Shown piece after piece: positions 38,699 through 51,924 of a stretch of 64,000 bases of DNA. The stretch comes from Fusobacterium gastrosuis (GTDB lineage: Bacteria; Fusobacteriota; Fusobacteriia; Fusobacteriales; Fusobacteriaceae), in the NCBI RefSeq assembly GCF_900095285.1, contig NZ_LT607734.1, forward strand, positions 496,001-560,000, read 5' to 3'. A model generated the notes under the pieces. It was not told the origin of the DNA. It saw only the letters and a list, made by a program, of their open reading frames with translations, and did not search any database. Numbering within the stretch: position 1 is the stretch's first letter; every line of letters begins with the position of its first letter. Position numbers and translations under genes: made by a program.

Positions 38699-39565
38699 TT
38701 AAAATTTTATTTTTTCTCCATCATTTGGAACAAAAACTCTATTTGTATCTAAATTTTTAACTTCAATAAATGTTCTTAATTCTTTTCTAGTTAATGTATT
38801 ATGATTTGTAGTATCCATATGAACTGCTACTATTTTTGTTTTTGGAGCAAATTTGTACATTCTTTCTAAGTCCAATTTACCCATTATTATTGCCTTTTCT
38901 TCAAAGTCAGAATTTTGTGCAAATTCGGCTTGACCTGTATTCATTATTATTATATCAGGTTTATAATCTGTTACAACATCTTCTACACTTTTTCTCCAAA
39001 TAGTATCACCAACAATATATATTGTTTTTTCATTTTCTGCTCTAAATACTACTCCCATAGCTTCACCTAATATTTGTGCAACTTGTGGGACTTTATACAT
39101 TGTATCTGTACCATGTTGTCCTTTAGTTTTAGTTAATGTAATGTTCCCAATTTTTGTATCATTTCCTACAACTTTTACATCTTTAAATCCTTGAGATAAT
39201 ATTAATTCTTTATCTTTTTCATGTTGAACATAAATAGGTGTATTTTTGTTTATAGTATCTTGTGCAGCTTTATCCCAGTGATCTTCGTGAGTGTGAGTTA
39301 CTATAACAGCATCTATCCCTTTTACAATTTTTTCTTTTGCCATAGGTAAAGGTATCAATGGATTTTTAGCCTCTGAATTATATGTCCCTGGAAAACCTTC
39401 CATGCTGTCTTTATCTGCAAAAAATGGGTCAATTAATATTTTTTTCCCGCCATAATTTAAAATTCCAGTTGCATTTCTAATATGAGTGTATTCAATTACA
39501 TTTTCTTGATTTGCTAATACACTAATTCCCAATAGCATAAATAAAATTCCTAATAATTTTTTCAT
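38699..39565 (-). CDS. Secreted metallo-beta-lactamase-fold hydrolase (UlaG-like)
   Basis: A 288-residue protein with an N-terminal signal peptide (about 1-18, ending SVLA) and an MBL domain. The metal motif is THTHEDHWD near residue 91; further ligands are in KGQHGTD (near 150) and IVGDTIW (near 188). Relatives hydrolyse lactones or phosphodiesters, mostly in the cytoplasm, so a secreted form is notable. The substrate is unknown. First gene of a two-gene operon with the MarR regulator. Confidence 0.82.
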   Translation of the reverse strand: MKKLLGILFMLLGISVLANQENVIEYTHIRNATGILNYGGKKILIDPFFADKDSMEGFPGTYNSEAKNPLIPLPMAKEKIVKGIDAVIVTHTHEDHWDKAAQDTINKNTPIYVQHEKDKELILSQGFKDVKVVGNDTKIGNITLTKTKGQHGTDTMYKVPQVAQILGEAMGVVFRAENEKTIYIVGDTIWRKSVEDVVTDYKPDIIIMNTGQAEFAQNSDFEEKAIIMGKLDLERMYKFAPKTKIVAVHMDTTNHNTLTRKELRTFIEVKNLDTNRVFVPNDGEKIKF

Positions 39566-39614
39566 TTTTTCTCCTCTTTTCTTTTTTAAATATTTCTATA
39601 TAGAAGTTATTTAG

Positions 39615-39643
39615 ATGGTACTATATGGAACTATTTTTGTCAA
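39615..39643 (-). promoter_or_regulatory. Promoter of the MBL hydrolase-marR operon
   Basis: On the minus strand, -35 TTGACA (39643-39638), 17-bp spacer and a 4/6 -10 TACCAT (39620-39615). The weak -10 suits a regulated promoter. No clean palindrome was recognised over it. Confidence 0.65.
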
Positions 39644-39696
39644 CTATTTTTTATTCACTGCTTAGATAATTTTATTTTATAAAAACTGAGTATTAA

Positions 39697-39728
39697 AAAA
39701 CTGGCTTTTAAAAGCCAGTTTTTTTTAT
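39697..39728 (-). terminator. Terminator of the dihydroorotate dehydrogenase gene
   Basis: Self-complementary CTGGCTTTTAAAAGCCAG (39701-39718), extended by A/T pairs and flanked by A- and T-runs, directly at the 3' end of the gene on the minus strand; it may work in both directions. Confidence 0.85.
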
Positions 39729-40657
39729 AAATATTTCAATTTCCCTCTAAAATCTTCAATAGTTTTATACCCTTTTTCCCTCATAATAACTTTTAATTCC
39801 TCTGTTATTCTTCTAAAAGCATCTGGTCCCTCTTTATGTAAAGTAGTCCCAATTTGCACCATACTTGCACCACACAAGATATGTTCAAAAGCATCTTTTC
39901 CTGTCAATACTCCACCTGTTCCTATAATTTTAATATTTGAATTTAATCTTTGGTAAAATGCATGAACATTCGCAAGAGCTGTTGGCTTTATATACTCTCC
40001 TCCAATTCCACCAAAACCATTTTTAGGCTTTATTACAACTGTTTCATCATTTATGACCAATCCATTCCCTATACTATTTACACAGTTTATAAAAGTTAAA
40101 GGAAATTTATTAAATACTGCTGCTGCCTGATCGAAATGTACCATATCAAAGTAAGGCGGTAATTTTATTCCTAAAGGCTTTTTAAAATATACAAAAATAT
40201 CTGTAAGTAGTTTTTCTGTTGTTTCTAAATCATAAGCAATCTGAGGTTTCCCTGGTACATTAGGACAAGATAAATTAAGTTCTGTCAGACCATTAAAATC
40301 ACTATCTTGAACCCTTTTTAATAAAGTATGAGTTTCTTCTTGAGATAACCCAACCAATGAAAAGAAAAAAGTTCTTTTTGGCATAGTTTTTTGTAGTTCT
40401 AAAAGATAATCTAAATAATATTCAAAACCTAAATTAGGTAAGCCCATTGAATTTATACAACCTAAATCAGTATCATAGTAACGAGGCAATGGATTTCCCT
40501 CACGAATATTTAAAGTTGCAGTTTTGGTTACAAAAGAACCAGCATCTGAATTTATAACTTTTTCTAATTCCTCACGATCATAACAACATACACCTGCTGC
40601 ATTCATAAAACAATTTTCAAATTCATAATTTCCAATCTTTGTCTTTGTTGATACCAT
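39725..40657 (-). CDS. pyrD: Dihydroorotate dehydrogenase, class 1A (fumarate-type)
   Basis: A 310-residue soluble flavoenzyme. The catalytic Cys is in [13 protein letters not shown] near residue 131. [18 protein letters not shown] and INSMGLPN segments (residues 43-75) match class 1A enzymes such as Lactococcus PyrDA, which use fumarate as electron acceptor and need no PyrK subunit. It oxidises dihydroorotate to orotate in pyrimidine synthesis. Single gene between two terminators; other pyr genes are not here. Confidence 0.9.
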   Translation of the reverse strand: MVSTKTKIGNYEFENCFMNAAGVCCYDREELEKVINSDAGSFVTKTATLNIREGNPLPRYYDTDLGCINSMGLPNLGFEYYLDYLLELQKTMPKRTFFFSLVGLSQEETHTLLKRVQDSDFNGLTELNLSCPNVPGKPQIAYDLETTEKLLTDIFVYFKKPLGIKLPPYFDMVHFDQAAAVFNKFPLTFINCVNSIGNGLVINDETVVIKPKNGFGGIGGEYIKPTALANVHAFYQRLNSNIKIIGTGGVLTGKDAFEHILCGASMVQIGTTLHKEGPDAFRRITEELKVIMREKGYKTIEDFRGKLKYL

Positions 40658-40783
40658 GATACTACCTCCATAATTTTATTTTTCTCATTATAACAAATTT
40701 ATTTCAAAAAATAAATCATATATAAAATATATTTTATTCTTATATCCTTTTTTCATCTAAAATTCTCAAATTATCTTTTCTAT

Positions 40784-40823
40784 AAAAAAGAAGTTCACAA
40801 ATAATTTTGAGAACTTCTTTTTT
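40784..40823 (-). terminator. Terminator of the long mreC-to-40885 operon
   Basis: A 13-bp stem (arms 40784-40796 and 40811-40823) with a 14-base loop and six A/T pairs at the base that supply the T-run on both strands. It lies 60 bases after the last gene of the minus-strand run. Confidence 0.78.
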
Positions 40824-40884
40824 AAACTATTTTAATCTTGATTTTACAATAAAATATCTTTTAAAACTTTTCCAATATCATTTT

Positions 40885-41469
40885 TTATTTATTTTCTAAA
40901 AATTTTTTAGATATTTCATAATTTTCTTTAAAACTATCAAAAAATTTAACATATGATTTTAGTGAAGTATAAAAATAGTTAGTTTTTTGATTATAAAATT
41001 CTTCTGGAATAAAATTTTTAATTTTATTCTCTAAACTTTTCCAATTTGTAAGATAATTTTCAAAGAGTACTAAATCTTCTGTCTGAATTTTTTTATCTTC
41101 GCTTGCCATTATTGTTTCTATTCTCGTTCTCACTTCTGAAAAAATAGAAGAGTTGTATTTTTTTAAATCCATAAAATCTTCCTGAATTTCTTTTACAATA
41201 TTTCTTTCAAAATCTTTTACAAATTCATCTACAAGACTTAATCTTACATGTGAATTGCTCCCAGAAAAAAAAGATCCCAGTCTATTTTTATCGTCAAAAA
41301 TTTTTTCTGATAAGTAAGATAAGTACTCTTTACTTATATATATTTTATCTAGTTTTGTTCCTTCCCCTATTCTAGCTATAATTTTGTTAATACTATAAAA
41401 TAAGTGTACCTTCCCAGCTCTATTTCTCATTTCATAGAATTTTTCTAAAAATTCTGTTCTTTTTTCCAT
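40885..41469 (-). CDS. Protein of unknown function
   Basis: A 194-residue, charged, mostly helical protein without signal peptide, membrane segment or recognisable catalytic motif. It is rich in Lys, Glu, Phe and Asn. A moderate ribosome site (AAAGGT) precedes the ATG, and it lies 23 bases after mgtE as the last gene of the long operon. I do not recognise a family. Confidence 0.75.
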   Translation of the reverse strand: MEKRTEFLEKFYEMRNRAGKVHLFYSINKIIARIGEGTKLDKIYISKEYLSYLSEKIFDDKNRLGSFFSGSNSHVRLSLVDEFVKDFERNIVKEIQEDFMDLKKYNSSIFSEVRTRIETIMASEDKKIQTEDLVLFENYLTNWKSLENKIKNFIPEEFYNQKTNYFYTSLKSYVKFFDSFKENYEISKKFLENK

Positions 41470-41492
41470 TCTATTACCTTTCTAATTTCTTC

Positions 41493-42824
41493 TTATATAT
41501 TTAAAAACATTACCGATAATTTAAAATATACTATAAGTGCTGCTGTGTCCACTATTGTTGTTATTAATGGACTCGCCATTATGGCAGGGTCTATCTTCAA
41601 TGACTTTGCAATAAGCGGAAGTACCCCACCAATAACTTTTGCCATTATAATAGTTGCAAACAGACTGGCACATACAACAAGTGAAATATCCATTCCGATC
41701 TTTTCAAAAAAATATAGTCTTATGAAATTAAAACTTGAAAGTATAGTTCCAACAATTAAACTTACCCTAAATTCTTTCCAAATAACTTTAAGAATATCAG
41801 AGAATTCAATTTCTTCAAGTGCAATTCCACGAATAATTAATGTTGAAGATTGAGCACCTGCATTTCCTCCCGTATCCATAAGCATTGGAATAAAAATAGC
41901 TAATATTACTGCTGTCTGCAATGTATCTTCATATTTTTTTATAATTAGACCTGTAAAAGTTGCTGATACCATTAAAATTAACAACCATACTATTCTGTGT
42001 CTGGCTAATGAGAAAACAGATTCTTTCAAATATTCTTGATCTGATGGATTCATCGCTGCCATTTTTTGAAAGTCTTCTGTATTTTCTTGGTCAATTACAT
42101 CGACTATATCATCTACTGTAATTACTCCGACTAATCTATCTTCATTATCCACAACAGGCATTGTTGTTATATCATATTTTCTAAATAGACTCGCAATTTC
42201 TTCTTGGTCATCTCTAGTTTGCACACTTATAATATTTGTTTCCATCTCGTTTTCTATTAATGAATCATCATTTGAAAGAATTAATGTCTTTAAAGATATC
42301 CAACCAACTAACTTTCTTTTATTATCTGTTACAAAACAAATATCTGTTTCTTCTCTATCAATAGCAACTTGTCTATAATATTCTATTGCCTGCTTTACAG
42401 TCAAAGTTCCTTTAAAAGAAATATATTCAACAGTCATTACCGACCCTGCTGAAGTATCTGGATACTTTAGTATTTGATTTATTAATTTTCTTTTGTCATG
42501 TGATGTGTTTTTTAGAATTTTATCCACAATATTGGCAGGCATTTCTTCTATAAAGTCTACTGTATCATCAAGATACATTTCATCCATGATATATCTTATT
42601 TCTTCATCCGTAATATTTTCAATAACTTCTTGTTGTTTTTCAGGTGACAAATAAGAAAATACTTCTGATGATAAATCTTTTGGTAGTATTTTAAAAATTA
42701 TCAAACATTTTTCTTTAGGAAATTCTTCAAATGCCTCTGCTATGTCTATGGGGTTTTCATCCAACAATATTTCCTTTAGTTCTGATAATTTATTTTGTTC
42801 TAATAATGTTAGTATTTCTTCCAT
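41493..42824 (-). CDS. mgtE: Magnesium transporter MgtE
   Basis: A 443-residue MgtE: an N-terminal helical domain (about 1-125), a CBS pair (about 130-250, MTVEYISFKG and TTMPVVDNEDRLVGVIT) that senses Mg2+, and five membrane helices (about 280-443) with the pore motif MDTGGNAGAQSSTLIIRG. It is a Mg2+-gated channel in the inner membrane. Confidence 0.95.
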   Translation of the reverse strand: MEEILTLLEQNKLSELKEILLDENPIDIAEAFEEFPKEKCLIIFKILPKDLSSEVFSYLSPEKQQEVIENITDEEIRYIMDEMYLDDTVDFIEEMPANIVDKILKNTSHDKRKLINQILKYPDTSAGSVMTVEYISFKGTLTVKQAIEYYRQVAIDREETDICFVTDNKRKLVGWISLKTLILSNDDSLIENEMETNIISVQTRDDQEEIASLFRKYDITTMPVVDNEDRLVGVITVDDIVDVIDQENTEDFQKMAAMNPSDQEYLKESVFSLARHRIVWLLILMVSATFTGLIIKKYEDTLQTAVILAIFIPMLMDTGGNAGAQSSTLIIRGIALEEIEFSDILKVIWKEFRVSLIVGTILSSFNFIRLYFFEKIGMDISLVVCASLFATIIMAKVIGGVLPLIAKSLKIDPAIMASPLITTIVDTAALIVYFKLSVMFLNI

Positions 42825-42871
42825 TTTTTCACCCCTTTTATTTTATAAATATAATTCCTTTTAAAGTCTAT

Positions 42872-46190
<3,319 letters not shown>

Positions 46191-46215
46191 AAGATTCCTT
46201 CTTTCCGGTGTTAGC

Positions 46216-46728
46216 TTAATATGACATCAATGTAAGTATAGGATAATTCTTTAACTTTTCTCTCCCTTTTAATTCATTTAATTCTATTAAAAATGCCAAT
46301 CCTGCTACTACTCCACCCAATTTTTCAACTAATTTTACAGCTGCTTCAACAGTTCCTCCTGTTGCTAATAAGTCATCCACTATTAATACCCTTTGCCCTG
46401 GTTTTATTGCGTCTTTATGTAAACATAAAGTGTTTGATCCATATTCTAAATCATAAGAATATTCTATAACTTCACGAGGTAATTTACCTGGTTTTCTAAC
46501 AGGAACAAAGCCTATTCCTAATGCATAAGATACAGGACATCCAAATATAAAACCTCTTGCTTCCGGTCCTACGACTAAATCAACATTGTGCTCTTTTGCA
46601 AATTCCATAATTCTATCAGTAGCATATTTAAATGCCTCTCCATCATTCATAAGAGGTGTTATATCTCTGAATAATATTCCTTCCTTTGGGTAATTTTCAA
46701 CTGTTGCTACATATTTTTTTAAATCCAT
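46216..46728 (-). CDS. apt: Adenine phosphoribosyltransferase
   Basis: A 170-residue Apt that salvages adenine to AMP. The PRPP-binding motif is [13 protein letters not shown] near residue 120. The start at 46728 ([20 protein letters not shown]) matches family N-termini and has GGAG six bases upstream; two earlier in-frame ATGs overlap that site. It lies between a lipoprotein gene and the rel gene. The apt-rel neighbourhood is common. Confidence 0.95.
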   Translation of the reverse strand: MDLKKYVATVENYPKEGILFRDITPLMNDGEAFKYATDRIMEFAKEHNVDLVVGPEARGFIFGCPVSYALGIGFVPVRKPGKLPREVIEYSYDLEYGSNTLCLHKDAIKPGQRVLIVDDLLATGGTVEAAVKLVEKLGGVVAGLAFLIELNELKGREKLKNYPILTLMSY

Positions 46729-46739
46729 CTTCATCTCCA

Positions 46740-47207
46740 TTATTTTTTATTTTCTATTTCTAAAATTTTTTGATAATAATATTTCGCTCTTTCATAATTT
46801 TTGTTATGCAGAGCCATTTTTAATTGGCTGTTATTGTATAGTAAACTATTTTTATCTAAAATTTGCTCAGAATATTTTTTAACTGCCTCATAATCATTTT
46901 CTATATACGCTATTTCTAATAAACTTTCTATTGAATTTTCATCATATGCCCTCATTAGCAATGCTTCATTATAATACTCCTTTGCTTTACTTAAATTTCC
47001 TAAATCAGCATATAGAAAGCCTAATTCTCTAATAATCTTAATGTTACTTTTATCTAGATTATATGCTTTTTTATAATTCTCTAAAGCAGATACTTTATCA
47101 CCTTTTTGGTATTCATTCAAGCCTTTTATAAAAAAGTAATTCGCACTTTTATTTGTGTTTGAACAAGCCGTCATAACAAATAATAAAACTAAAATTAATT
47201 TTTTCAT
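46740..47207 (-). CDS. TPR-repeat lipoprotein
   Basis: A 155-residue protein with a lipoprotein signal peptide ending in MTAC (Cys15) and at least two tetratricopeptide repeats ([20 protein letters not shown] and the following helices). It is probably anchored in the outer or inner membrane facing the periplasm and mediates protein contacts. Specific partner unknown. Confidence 0.8.
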   Translation of the reverse strand: MKKLILVLLFVMTACSNTNKSANYFFIKGLNEYQKGDKVSALENYKKAYNLDKSNIKIIRELGFLYADLGNLSKAKEYYNEALLMRAYDENSIESLLEIAYIENDYEAVKKYSEQILDKNSLLYNNSQLKMALHNKNYERAKYYYQKILEIENKK

Positions 47208-47221
47208 ATATTGTCACCTTC

Positions 47222-47881
47222 TTATTCAATATCTTGAAGTTTTTTTACACTTTCTTCGGTTACATATCCTCCTGAAATGATTAACTTAAATGCTGCTTCA
47301 GTATCTATATTTAATATTTTTATATCTTCTTTTGGAATACAAATTAACATTCCTGATGTTGGATTTGGAGAAGTTGGTATAAATACATTTGCAATTTCTC
47401 CTACTTGAAAGGCTTCTTTCACTGCATTATTACTTTCTGCTGTCATGAAACCTATCGCATACATTCCTTTTCTAGGATACTCAACTGCAACTACTTTTTT
47501 ATATGCAGCTTCTCCTTCAGAGCTATATAGTATTCCTATAATCTGTTTAGCTGTTGTGTATACTGATTTTATTACTGGAATTTTTTCAACCAGTGCTACA
47601 AATTTTTTCATTATCTTTGAAAAAAACACAATTTTCATTGTATATCCTAAAAATGTAATAAAAGAAAAGATTATTAGAACTGATATTAAATATGTCAGTA
47701 TCTTAAATTCTATTTCATGACTATGACCACTATAAATTATACTCAACAACCACCTGATTACTTTTGTTATAGTTGTCCCACTTATTAATTTTATAACTAT
47801 CTTTAAAAGCCAGTTAAATACATAAAAAGTTATCACTAACGGAAGTATTACCACTAAACCAGTATAAAAGTGTTTTTTCAT
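47222..47881 (-). CDS. DUF502 membrane protein
   Basis: A 219-residue protein with two membrane helices (about 5-32 and 58-85) and a soluble C-terminal part containing the family segments KIPVIKSVYTTAKQI and VFIPTSPNPTSGML. The DUF502 family is widespread and its role is not established. It lies 2 bases after the CNNM/CBS gene, so the two are likely translated together. Confidence 0.88.
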   Translation of the reverse strand: MKKHFYTGLVVILPLVITFYVFNWLLKIVIKLISGTTITKVIRWLLSIIYSGHSHEIEFKILTYLISVLIIFSFITFLGYTMKIVFFSKIMKKFVALVEKIPVIKSVYTTAKQIIGILYSSEGEAAYKKVVAVEYPRKGMYAIGFMTAESNNAVKEAFQVGEIANVFIPTSPNPTSGMLICIPKEDIKILNIDTEAAFKLIISGGYVTEESVKKLQDIE

Positions 47882-47883
47882 TT

Positions 47884-49164
47884 TTATTCACCTTCTTGCT
47901 CTTCCTCCAATACTTTTATAAGTACTTTAGAAACTCTCATTTTATCTACTTCAAGTACTCTTAAATAAATATTATCTATTGTTATCTCATCATTAACATC
48001 ACATATTCTGCCTAGTTCTGTAACGATAAGTCCACCTAAGCTTTCGTAATCTTCTGAAATTGGCAAATTAATATTTAATTCCTTATCAAGAGTTTCTATA
48101 TCTATCATAGCATCAACTTCATATTCGTTTTCAGCTATTTTTACAAAGAAGAACTCTTCTTCGTCATCATATTCATCTCTGATGTCCCCTACTATTTCTT
48201 CAATCAAATCTTCTATTGTTACAAGACCAACTATACCTCCATACTCATCTAAAACCATTGCTATATGGACTTGTAATTTTCTAAACTCTTTTAATATTTC
48301 AATAATTGATTTAGTTTCTGGTACATAATAAGCATTTCTAACGAATTGACTTATTGGAAGATTCAAATCTCCATTTTTTATATGTTCCATTAAATCTTTT
48401 ACATAGACGACTCCTATAATATCATCTATCGTTTCATTATAAACAGGTATTCTTGAAAATCCATTTTCAATTATTTCATCCCAGACCTCATTTATTGTTT
48501 TACTCCCTTCAAATGCAAGCATTGAAGTTCTTGGTGTCATAACTTCTTTTGCTGTTGTTTCGCCCAAAGTTACAATAGAATGAATCATTTCTTTCTCATC
48601 TTCTTCTATTATTCCTTCAGCATTTCCAACATTTACAAATGAAATTATATCTTCTTCTGTTATCATCATTTGTGAACTTGTCATATTTATCCCTAAAATT
48701 CTTCCTATAAGTTTAGATATTACCATAAGAAAAGCTATTATAGGTTTAAATATAAAAGCAATAATATAAACAATAGTAATCACAAATTCAGCTATTGATG
48801 AACTGTTATTTCTTGCAATCAATTTTGGAGTTATTTCTCCAAAAATCAAAATTAACACTGTCATTATAGCAGTAGCTAAAAGTACAGATGAGCTTTTTTG
48901 CCCAAAATAATTTACAATCACAACAGTTGCTATTGATGACGCTAGAATATTTACTATATTATTACCTATAAGTAGCCCTGTTAACATAGCGTTAGGTTCT
49001 TTCAACCATTGCTTTAATAATTCATAAACTCTTCTTTTCTTTTCTACATCCAACTTTTCCAAATTATTACTTCTATACGCTGTCAACGCTGTTTCTGACG
49101 CTGAAAAAAATCCTGATAACAAAATTAAAATTACCAATATTAACACATTCAAATACGTGTCCAA
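47884..49164 (-). CDS. CNNM/CBS-domain membrane protein (hemolysin C/CorC family)
   Basis: A 426-residue protein: N-terminal CNNM (DUF21) membrane domain (about 1-185, SGFFSASETALTAY), a CBS pair (about 205-325, VMTPRTSMLAF and VLDEYGGIVGLVTIEDLIEE) and a C-terminal CorC/HlyC transporter-associated domain (about 345-420). Relatives export Mg2+ or Co2+. Together with mgtE in the same operon it may balance magnesium (inference). Confidence 0.9.
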   Translation of the reverse strand: MDTYLNVLILVILILLSGFFSASETALTAYRSNNLEKLDVEKKRRVYELLKQWLKEPNAMLTGLLIGNNIVNILASSIATVVIVNYFGQKSSSVLLATAIMTVLILIFGEITPKLIARNNSSSIAEFVITIVYIIAFIFKPIIAFLMVISKLIGRILGINMTSSQMMITEEDIISFVNVGNAEGIIEEDEKEMIHSIVTLGETTAKEVMTPRTSMLAFEGSKTINEVWDEIIENGFSRIPVYNETIDDIIGVVYVKDLMEHIKNGDLNLPISQFVRNAYYVPETKSIIEILKEFRKLQVHIAMVLDEYGGIVGLVTIEDLIEEIVGDIRDEYDDEEEFFFVKIAENEYEVDAMIDIETLDKELNINLPISEDYESLGGLIVTELGRICDVNDEITIDNIYLRVLEVDKMRVSKVLIKVLEEEQEGE

Positions 49165-49200
49165 TTAGCCATACACCTTCCTCATTTTTCTATAATTTTA

Positions 49201-49650
49201 CTAATTACTTCCTGTTATTCTTATGTCTTTTACTCCTTTTACTTTTCTAATTTTATCTAACATAAGCTCAACTTTTTTTAACATATCATCTGTCGTTTTA
49301 ATAACAATTGTAGTTTTAGCCTCTCCATCAATGGGCATATTTTGAACTACTGTTAATATGTTCATCTCTTCTACAGCTATTACATCTAAAATGTCCGATA
49401 ACATCCCTGTTCTATCTGTTACAGTTAAATGAACACTATATATTTTATCCCCTCCACTTTCAAAAAATGGTTTTATAAAATCCTTATATTTATAATAAGT
49501 ACTTCTACTAATCCCTATTCTTTTTATTGCTTCATACTTTGAAATTTTGGTCTTTTGAATCAATTCATTAACCCTAATTACATTTTGAACAGATTTAGGT
49601 AAAATTCTTTTGTCTACAATATAGAATTCTTTTTTTTCTTCCTTTTTCAT
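49201..49650 (-). CDS. ACT-domain protein with N-terminal helix-turn-helix (UPF0735/PheB-like)
   Basis: A 149-residue protein. Residues 10-60 form a helix-turn-helix-like region (ISKYEAIKRIGISRSTYYKY) and residues 70-147 an ACT domain (VTDRTGMLSDILDVIA). This layout fits the UPF0735 family, of unproven role in amino-acid sensing. It overlaps folD by 4 bases. Confidence 0.85.
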   Translation of the reverse strand: MKKEEKKEFYIVDKRILPKSVQNVIRVNELIQKTKISKYEAIKRIGISRSTYYKYKDFIKPFFESGGDKIYSVHLTVTDRTGMLSDILDVIAVEEMNILTVVQNMPIDGEAKTTIVIKTTDDMLKKVELMLDKIRKVKGVKDIRITGSN

Positions 49651-50507
49651 TTTCCCTCCAAAATATTTCGATTAGTTTTAAAAGCTTTTAATATATTTGA
49701 AAATAACATCGCTACCGTAAGAGCTCCCACTCCTCCAGGAACAGGAGTTATATAGCTAACTTTCTCTTTTACATTTTCAAAATCTACATCTCCTACTATT
49801 TTATCCCCAACTCTATTTATTCCTACATCTATAACAACAGCTCCTTCTTTAACCATATCTTTTGTTATAAAAAGCGGTTTCCCCACTGCTGATATAAGGA
49901 TATCTGCGTTTTTTGTTTTATCTGCTAAATTTTTTGTAAAACTATTACAAATGGTTACTGTCCCATGTGCATTTAAAACTAATGCCGCCACAGGTTTCCC
50001 AACAATGTTACTTCGTCCAACGACTACCACATCTTTACCTTCTAGTTCTATTTTATACCTTTTTAACATTTCCATTATTCCAGCAGGTGTTGAAGGTGCT
50101 ATAAAATCCTTATCATTCTGAAACAATAAGCCTAAATTTTCTGCTTTAAATCCATCCACATCTTTTGTTAATTTAATTTTATTTAAAATCTTGGTTACAT
50201 TTATATGTTTTGGTAATGGTAAATTTATCATAATTCCATCAATTTCAGGATTTTCATTTAATTCATTGATTAAACTTAATAGAAATTCTTCTGTTATATC
50301 ATTACCAAAGAAATACTCTTTAGCATCTATTCCTAAATCCTTACAAGATTTTATTTGTGAATTAATATATACCTTGGATGCTGGATCCGCTCCCACTAAA
50401 ACTAATGCTACACTAGGTGATATCTTATGTGTTTCTCTTATCTTATCTATTTCAATTTTTATTTCTGTTTTTATTTCTTTTGCTATATTTCTTCCATCCA
50501 TTAACAC
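49647..50507 (-). CDS. folD: Bifunctional methylenetetrahydrofolate dehydrogenase/cyclohydrolase
   Basis: A 286-residue FolD. The catalytic Lys is in YINSQIKSC (near residue 54), followed by the signatures PLPKHI (near 100) and PGGVGALTVAML (near 262), and the NADP loop GRSNIVGKP (near 165). It interconverts one-carbon folates and supplies formyl-THF for the adjacent fmt. It overlaps fmt by 7 bases. Confidence 0.96.
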   Translation of the reverse strand: MLMDGRNIAKEIKTEIKIEIDKIRETHKISPSVALVLVGADPASKVYINSQIKSCKDLGIDAKEYFFGNDITEEFLLSLINELNENPEIDGIMINLPLPKHINVTKILNKIKLTKDVDGFKAENLGLLFQNDKDFIAPSTPAGIMEMLKRYKIELEGKDVVVVGRSNIVGKPVAALVLNAHGTVTICNSFTKNLADKTKNADILISAVGKPLFITKDMVKEGAVVIDVGINRVGDKIVGDVDFENVKEKVSYITPVPGGVGALTVAMLFSNILKAFKTNRNILEGK

Positions 50508-51433
50508 AGTACTTCACCTATTTTCAAAAAGCTTCCATTTATTAAATCTACTCCACTTAGTTGTTTTTTATTTTCTGGTTTAGCAGAAGTTATTATTACA
50601 CTGTTATCTGCTGTTTTTATTACAACTCCCTTTCCTTTTAAAAATTCAACTACTTCTCCATTTTTTGAATTTTCATATTTCTTTTCATATGGAATTACGG
50701 AATATATTTTTAAATTTTTCCCTTCTATACTACTGAATGCCGTAGGTACTGGATTCATTCCTCTGACTAAATTAAAAATCTCTCTGCTTGTCTTATTCCA
50801 GTTTATTCTACAATCTTCTTTTTTAAAAGGTTTTACAAAACTCACCAATTTTTCGTCTTGCTTTTTTGCTTCAACTTTGTTATTTTCTATAAGTTTTATT
50901 GCTTTTAAAAGTAAAAGTGCCCCCATATTTTTTAACCTATCATGTAAAGTTAAAAAAGTATCTTCTTCTGTTATTTCAGTTTCTTCTTGAAGAATTACCG
51001 CTCCTGCATCAAGTTCTTCTTCAACATACATTATAGACACTCCACTTTTTTTATCACCGTTAATTAGAGCCGCGTTAATCGGAGCTGCACCTCTATATTT
51101 AGGTAGCAATGAAGAATGAACATTTATTATACCATATTTAGGAATATCAATAACTTCTTTAGGTAAAATTTTTCCATATGCCACAACAACAATCAAATCT
51201 GGTTGTATTTTCCTGATCTCATCAATTATTTCCTCTTCTTTAAAATTTTGGGGTTGATAAATTTTTAAACCATTCGCTAAAGCATATTCTTTCACAGGAG
51301 AATAATTAATTTTGTTTCCTCTAGCATTCGGCTTATCAATCTTTGTAAATACTGAAACTACTTCATAATCCTTATTTATAATTTCTAAACTTGGAACAGC
51401 AAATTCTGGTGTTCCCATAAATATAATTTTCAT
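50501..51433 (-). CDS. fmt: Methionyl-tRNA formyltransferase
   Basis: A 310-residue Fmt. MKIIFMGTPEFAVPSLE is the classic N-terminus; the catalytic segment is INVHSSLLPKYRGAAPINAA (near residue 106), and a C-terminal tRNA-binding domain follows from about 205. It formylates initiator Met-tRNA with 10-formyl-THF. Confidence 0.97.
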   Translation of the reverse strand: MKIIFMGTPEFAVPSLEIINKDYEVVSVFTKIDKPNARGNKINYSPVKEYALANGLKIYQPQNFKEEEIIDEIRKIQPDLIVVVAYGKILPKEVIDIPKYGIINVHSSLLPKYRGAAPINAALINGDKKSGVSIMYVEEELDAGAVILQEETEITEEDTFLTLHDRLKNMGALLLLKAIKLIENNKVEAKKQDEKLVSFVKPFKKEDCRINWNKTSREIFNLVRGMNPVPTAFSSIEGKNLKIYSVIPYEKKYENSKNGEVVEFLKGKGVVIKTADNSVIITSAKPENKKQLSGVDLINGSFLKIGEVLC

Positions 51434-51454
51434 CTAAGCTTCTCTCCACTTGCA

Positions 51455-51904
51455 TTATTTTTTTTCTATTTCTTCAACAACCTCAATAAAAGATTTTATG
51501 TCATTAAATTCTTTATACACAGAAGCAAATCTTACATACGCAACTTGATCTACCTTTTTTAATTTTTCAAGTACCATTTCTCCTAAATCTTTGCTTGTTA
51601 TTTCACTAGAAAGTGTATTTTGAATCTTTCTCTCTATATCTGTCATTATTTCTTCAAGTTGTTCTCGACTTATATTTCTTTTTACAGTTGCAAATGTTAA
51701 TCCTCTGAGTAATTTTTCTCTATCATATTTTACCCTTCTTTTATCTTTTTTTACTACATAAATTTGATTTTCCTCAAACCTTTCATATGTAGTAAATCTT
51801 TTTTGACAGTTTATACATTCTCTTCTTCTCTTTATAGATCCATCTAAAGCTGTTCTACTATCTACTACTTTTGTATCATCAGAACCACAAAAAGGACACT
51901 TCAT
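51455..51904 (-). CDS. nrdR: Ribonucleotide reductase regulator NrdR
   Basis: A 149-residue repressor with a zinc ribbon (CPFCGSDDTKVVDSR...CINCQKRF, residues 3-41) and an ATP-cone domain (about 48-138). It represses ribonucleotide reductase genes when dATP is bound. Those genes are not in this window. Confidence 0.97.
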   Translation of the reverse strand: MKCPFCGSDDTKVVDSRTALDGSIKRRRECINCQKRFTTYERFEENQIYVVKKDKRRVKYDREKLLRGLTFATVKRNISREQLEEIMTDIERKIQNTLSSEITSKDLGEMVLEKLKKVDQVAYVRFASVYKEFNDIKSFIEVVEEIEKK

Positions 51905-51924
51905 ACTGCCTCCTAACTCCTAAT

